This document shows, one piece after another, positions 7,285 through 9,449 of a DNA stretch of 9,449 nucleotides; position 1 is the first letter of the stretch; each line of letters starts with the position of its first letter. Under the pieces are notes generated by a model that saw only the letters and a list, made by a program, of their open reading frames with translations, had not been told where the DNA came from and did no database searches. The stretch comes from an uncultured Opitutia bacterium (GTDB taxonomy: Bacteria; Verrucomicrobiota; Verrucomicrobiia; Opitutales; Coraliomargaritaceae): the NCBI GenBank assembly GCA_937899295.1, contig CALBPO010000108.1, forward strand, positions 1-9,449, in the 5' to 3' direction. Made by a program: the position numbers and the translations under genes.

Positions 7285-8010
7285 GTGACGACAGCAATCA
7301 AATCCCAAAACTTCAAGAGCATCCTGCCAGAACAAATTGCGGCCTTTTGCCTGATTGTCGGTTTCGCTCTCTACACGGTATGGGATCAGTTTTATTGGTG
7401 GAGTAATCGAGAAGATTATAGCTTCGGCTACCTCGTGCCTTTATTTGCTGGTTATGTTCTTTTCGACCGCTGGCCTGTCATTCGCAGCTATCTCTTTGCA
7501 GGTCATGCGCCTGGTCAAGTCGAGCGTAATGCGCTAACTTCTCTTCTTGAATGGCTAGCGGTAGCTGTCTTCGCTGCTTCGATTTGCCTTTTCACGATTG
7601 GCGCGCTCTTGCGCGCGGCGACAGGGCCGCAAAATCCCGCCTCGCTCGCCATCGCAGCCAGTCTTGCAGGGCTCGCGCTTAGTACAGTCTTTATCTTTTC
7701 AAAGCAGTGCGCCGACGGTCAGGCAATGCCGCTCAAGCATCGCCTTGCGCTGACCGCGCTCTTTCTTTTCCCCGCTTTAATTTGGATGATTTCGGCGCCG
7801 TTGGTTTCTGTGGCTGAGACACAGATCCGCGTCTTTTTGCTGACCAAAGTGACCATTGCGGTATTTAGCTCTTTTGATTTCCTTGGCTTCGAGTTGGAAC
7901 GAGAAGGCAACGTCCTCATCTTGCCCGAAGGTCAAGTAGGCGTCGAGGAGGCCTGCTCTGGTATCCGTTCGCTCACCGCTTGTCTCTTTGCTGGATCCTT
8001 CCTTGCCTCG
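7285..8010 (+). other. Exosortase module (N-terminal half, catalytic Cys present)
   Basis: This part starts TTAIKSQNFKSILPEQIAA and has the early family block DQFYWWSNREDYSFGYLVPL followed by FDRWPVI, as in verrucomicrobial exosortases. Hydrophobic segments lie at about residues 17-33, 46-61, 88-112, 119-138 and 153-170. VGVEEACSGIRSLTACLFAG contains Cys224, the nucleophile of exosortase/archaeosortase transpeptidases, which cut C-terminal sorting signals such as PEP-CTERM and pass the protein to a cell-surface anchor. Two or three further membrane segments and the conserved Arg and His/Arg that complete the active site should follow, but the frame turns into another protein. As it stands, this module should not catalyse sorting. 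Confidence 0.85.
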
Positions 8011-9449
8011 GTCTTTCTGGCCAAGACCGCCTTAGCAGAACCATTAATTTCTGAGTTTCTTGCCCAGAATAATACGGGCCTTAAGGACACAGACGGTGAA
8101 ACTTACGATTGGATCGAGATTCATAATCCCGATAGTGAAGCGCTCAACTTAGAAGGCTATGCCCTAACGGATTCTAAAAAAGAATTGGATGGGTGGAAGT
8201 TTCCCAAGGTCTCGCTACCTGCTGGTGGCTATCTCGTCCTCTTTGCATCTGGGTTGGAGAAGGAGATCAACGTTGCGGCGTCGATCGATCCGAAGCGGCA
8301 GCGACTGCTGGATTGGGGAATATCAGAAGAGTTCATCGAGAGGATGTCGCCTGAGAGAGTGGAGGAGATCTTGGAGCGTCTGGAGCGTCGTCAACGTCGG
8401 GTGCGTCTTCCTAACAGGCCCAAGAAGCGGGCGCCCGCCATGCACGTGCCATTCAAGCTCGATGGCGAGGGCGAGTACTTGGCTCTCGTCAAGCCAGATG
8501 GCAAGACGGTCTGCCATGCCTACGCTCCAAAGTTCCCTGATCAGCATGATGATGTATCCTATGGCCGCATTGGTACGACGGACGAAGATGGGATGTTGTT
8601 AGAGCCAACTCCTGGTGAACCTAATAGTGAGAAGCTGTTGGGTATTGTTAAGCCTCTCTATCTGAGTCAGAGTGGAGGTCACTTTGAGAAGCCCTTCAAA
8701 CTGGAGCTTGAGACCTCAACGGCGGGTGCGGAAATCCGCTACACAATCAATGGAGATGAGCCAACGATTGATGTCGGCAGAATCTATACCGGACCATTAG
8801 CGATTTCGAAAACAACCACATTACGAGTAGCGGCCTTTAAGCCGAAGCACAAAGCTGCCCGCGTCGTCACGCGGACCTTCCTCTTTCTCGATGACATCAT
8901 TCGAACGCCTAAACACGTGCCACCTCCTGGCTGGCCAGATGGCTATGTGAATCAACAGGAAATGGACTATGGGATGGATACCGCGATTGTTGGTAGGCTA
9001 CACACGGCTGAGGAGGTCAAGGCTTCTCTACAATCTCTGCCTTCGCTATCCATTGTCGCACCAATCAAAAGTCTCTTCGACTCTACGACTGGTATTTATG
9101 CGAATGCTCGGGGACGAGGGCGTCATTGGGAACGGGCGGCCTCGGTCGAGCTTCTCAATCAGGACGGTTCTAAAGGTTTTCAGGTAAATGGCGGTCTCCG
9201 TGCACGTGGTGGCTTTAGCCGACAGGGGCGTAATCCGAAACATGGGTTCCGCATGATCTTTCGTAAGGAATATGGCAATGGGAAGCTCAAGTACCCCTTG
9301 TTTGAGGACGAGGGCGTCAAGGAGTTCGACAAGATCGACTTCCGTTCAAGCATGAATTACTCATGGGCCTTTGATGGCGGAAATCAAAACACCTTGCTGC
9401 GCGATGTGTGGTCTCGGGATACACAAGGCGCGATGGGGCAACCCTACAC
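7285..9449 (+). CDS. In-frame fusion of truncated exosortase and LTD/CotH surface protein (runs off the window)
   Basis: One frame is open without a stop from the codon after TGA 7237-7239 to the window edge, at least 721 residues from the GTG chosen at 7285. TTG 7273 is the only upstream alternative; the first in-frame ATG, at 7726, is too far in. Residues 1 to ~245 are a multi-pass exosortase with the catalytic-Cys motif EEACSG (Cys224). At about 239-251 the hydrophobic stretch SFLASVFLAKTALA, then EP, reads like the end of a signal peptide. After that come a lamin-tail domain (LISEFLAQNN onward, ~252-450), a chitobiase-like Ig-fold domain (~455-545) and the start of a CotH kinase-like domain (~575 onward, with GGLRARGGFSRQGRNPKH and LLRDVWSRDTQGAMGQPY). 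The second half of the exosortase, with its conserved Arg and His, is missing. A recombinant gene or an assembly/clone chimera would both give this picture. The reading frame itself is certain. Confidence 0.75.
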   Translation, partial: MTTAIKSQNFKSILPEQIAAFCLIVGFALYTVWDQFYWWSNREDYSFGYLVPLFAGYVLFDRWPVIRSYLFAGHAPGQVERNALTSLLEWLAVAVFAASICLFTIGALLRAATGPQNPASLAIAASLAGLALSTVFIFSKQCADGQAMPLKHRLALTALFLFPALIWMISAPLVSVAETQIRVFLLTKVTIAVFSSFDFLGFELEREGNVLILPEGQVGVEEACSGIRSLTACLFAGSFLASVFLAKTALAEPLISEFLAQNNTGLKDTDGETYDWIEIHNPDSEALNLEGYALTDSKKELDGWKFPKVSLPAGGYLVLFASGLEKEINVAASIDPKRQRLLDWGISEEFIERMSPERVEEILERLERRQRRVRLPNRPKKRAPAMHVPFKLDGEGEYLALVKPDGKTVCHAYAPKFPDQHDDVSYGRIGTTDEDGMLLEPTPGEPNSEKLLGIVKPLYLSQSGGHFEKPFKLELETSTAGAEIRYTINGDEPTIDVGRIYTGPLAISKTTTLRVAAFKPKHKAARVVTRTFLFLDDIIRTPKHVPPPGWPDGYVNQQEMDYGMDTAIVGRLHTAEEVKASLQSLPSLSIVAPIKSLFDSTTGIYANARGRGRHWERAASVELLNQDGSKGFQVNGGLRARGGFSRQGRNPKHGFRMIFRKEYGNGKLKYPLFEDEGVKEFDKIDFRSSMNYSWAFDGGNQNTLLRDVWSRDTQGAMGQPY
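8041..9449 (+). other. LTD - chitobiase-like Ig - CotH kinase module (3' end outside window)
   Basis: After an ALA-EP signal-peptidase-like site comes the lamin-tail domain: PLISEFLAQNNTGLKDTDGE, YDWIEIHNPDSEALNLEGYAL, LPAGGYLVLFASG, and then FKLDGEGEYLALVKPDGK. An Ig-like domain of the chitobiase/hexosaminidase C-terminal type follows (AEIRYTINGDEPTID, YTGPLAISKTTTLRVAAFK, FLFLDDIIRTP). The CotH kinase-like region starts around 9037 (LPSLSIVAP, SLFDSTTGIYANA, VNGGLRARGGFSRQG, YPLFEDEGV, FDKIDFRSSMNYSW). Large exported proteins with this domain order are common in Verrucomicrobiota and Planctomycetes, and many end in sorting tails recognised by exosortases. The end of the CotH domain and any such tail lie beyond 9449. 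The role is unknown; protein or polysaccharide handling at the surface is only a guess from CotH kinases of spore coats. Confidence 0.9.
8263..8439 (+). other. Charged helical insertion inside the lamin-tail domain
   Basis: Between the lamin-tail strand ending in LFASGLEK and the strand starting MHVPFKL there are about 59 residues where related proteins, as I recall them, have about 10-15. The insert is dense in Glu, Arg and Lys (for example SPERVEEILERLERRQRRVR) and looks helical or coiled-coil, with a basic stretch (NRPKKRAP) at its end. No function is known to me. Confidence 0.55.

Noticed and set aside
8189..8602. Plus-strand 137-codon open frame overlapping the lamin-tail region
   Set aside because: It lies in another frame of the fusion gene, is rich in Arg/Ser from out-of-frame reading, and matches no family. 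The frame giving lamin-tail motifs is clearly the coding one.
1..9449. CRISPR array, insertion sequence, integrase or attachment site
   Set aside because: No regularly spaced repeats, transposase or integrase motifs, or paired terminal repeats were seen that would explain either join as a mobile-element event.

Overview
Most of the window (about 907-9449) looks like a chromosome segment from a marine-type Verrucomicrobiota, probably Opitutae/Puniceicoccales. The reasons are a lamin-tail/chitobiase-like/CotH surface protein, an exosortase with the family's typical 'GYLVPLF...DRWP' N-terminus, a small ECF sigma factor paired with a tiny zinc anti-sigma protein, and starts with little or no Shine-Dalgarno signal. 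This placement is from memory of protein families, not from a search.

Layout. (1) 1-~480 does not look bacterial. The minus strand carries the 3' part of a plant/algal SHAQKYF-type MYB transcription factor, ending in its own stop codon. (2) ~480-906 has no gene I can support and holds a probable join between eukaryotic and bacterial DNA. (3) 907-1713 (+) is an OppF/DppF-type ABC ATPase without its usual operon partners. (4) 1745-7127 is a run of six minus-strand genes, read from right to left: HIT-family hydrolase, phoH, pgpH-type HD phosphodiesterase, ybeY, ECF sigma factor, ZAS anti-sigma factor. Gaps are short (4 to 74 nt) and ybeY overlaps pgpH. (5) 7128-7284 is a divergent intergenic region with a perfect 8-bp inverted repeat. 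(6) From about 7285 to the window edge, one uninterrupted plus-strand frame starts as an exosortase and continues, with no stop or frameshift, into a LTD-CotH protein.

How the genes work together. phoH-pgpH-ybeY is a widely conserved neighbourhood joining RNA/ribosome maturation (PhoH ATPase, YbeY endonuclease) with second-messenger turnover (PgpH-type c-di-AMP phosphodiesterase). Here a HIT nucleotide hydrolase leads it and a sigma/anti-sigma pair follows. The exosortase and CotH portions belong to the same broad theme, protein sorting to the cell surface.

The two most notable signals are the plant-like MYB exon beside bacterial genes and the in-frame exosortase-CotH fusion, which lacks the second half of the exosortase active site. 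Both have an artefact explanation (chimeric clone or assembly), and a GGATCC site lies near each suspected join. Neither should be called a new biological system until the joins are confirmed by spanning reads.
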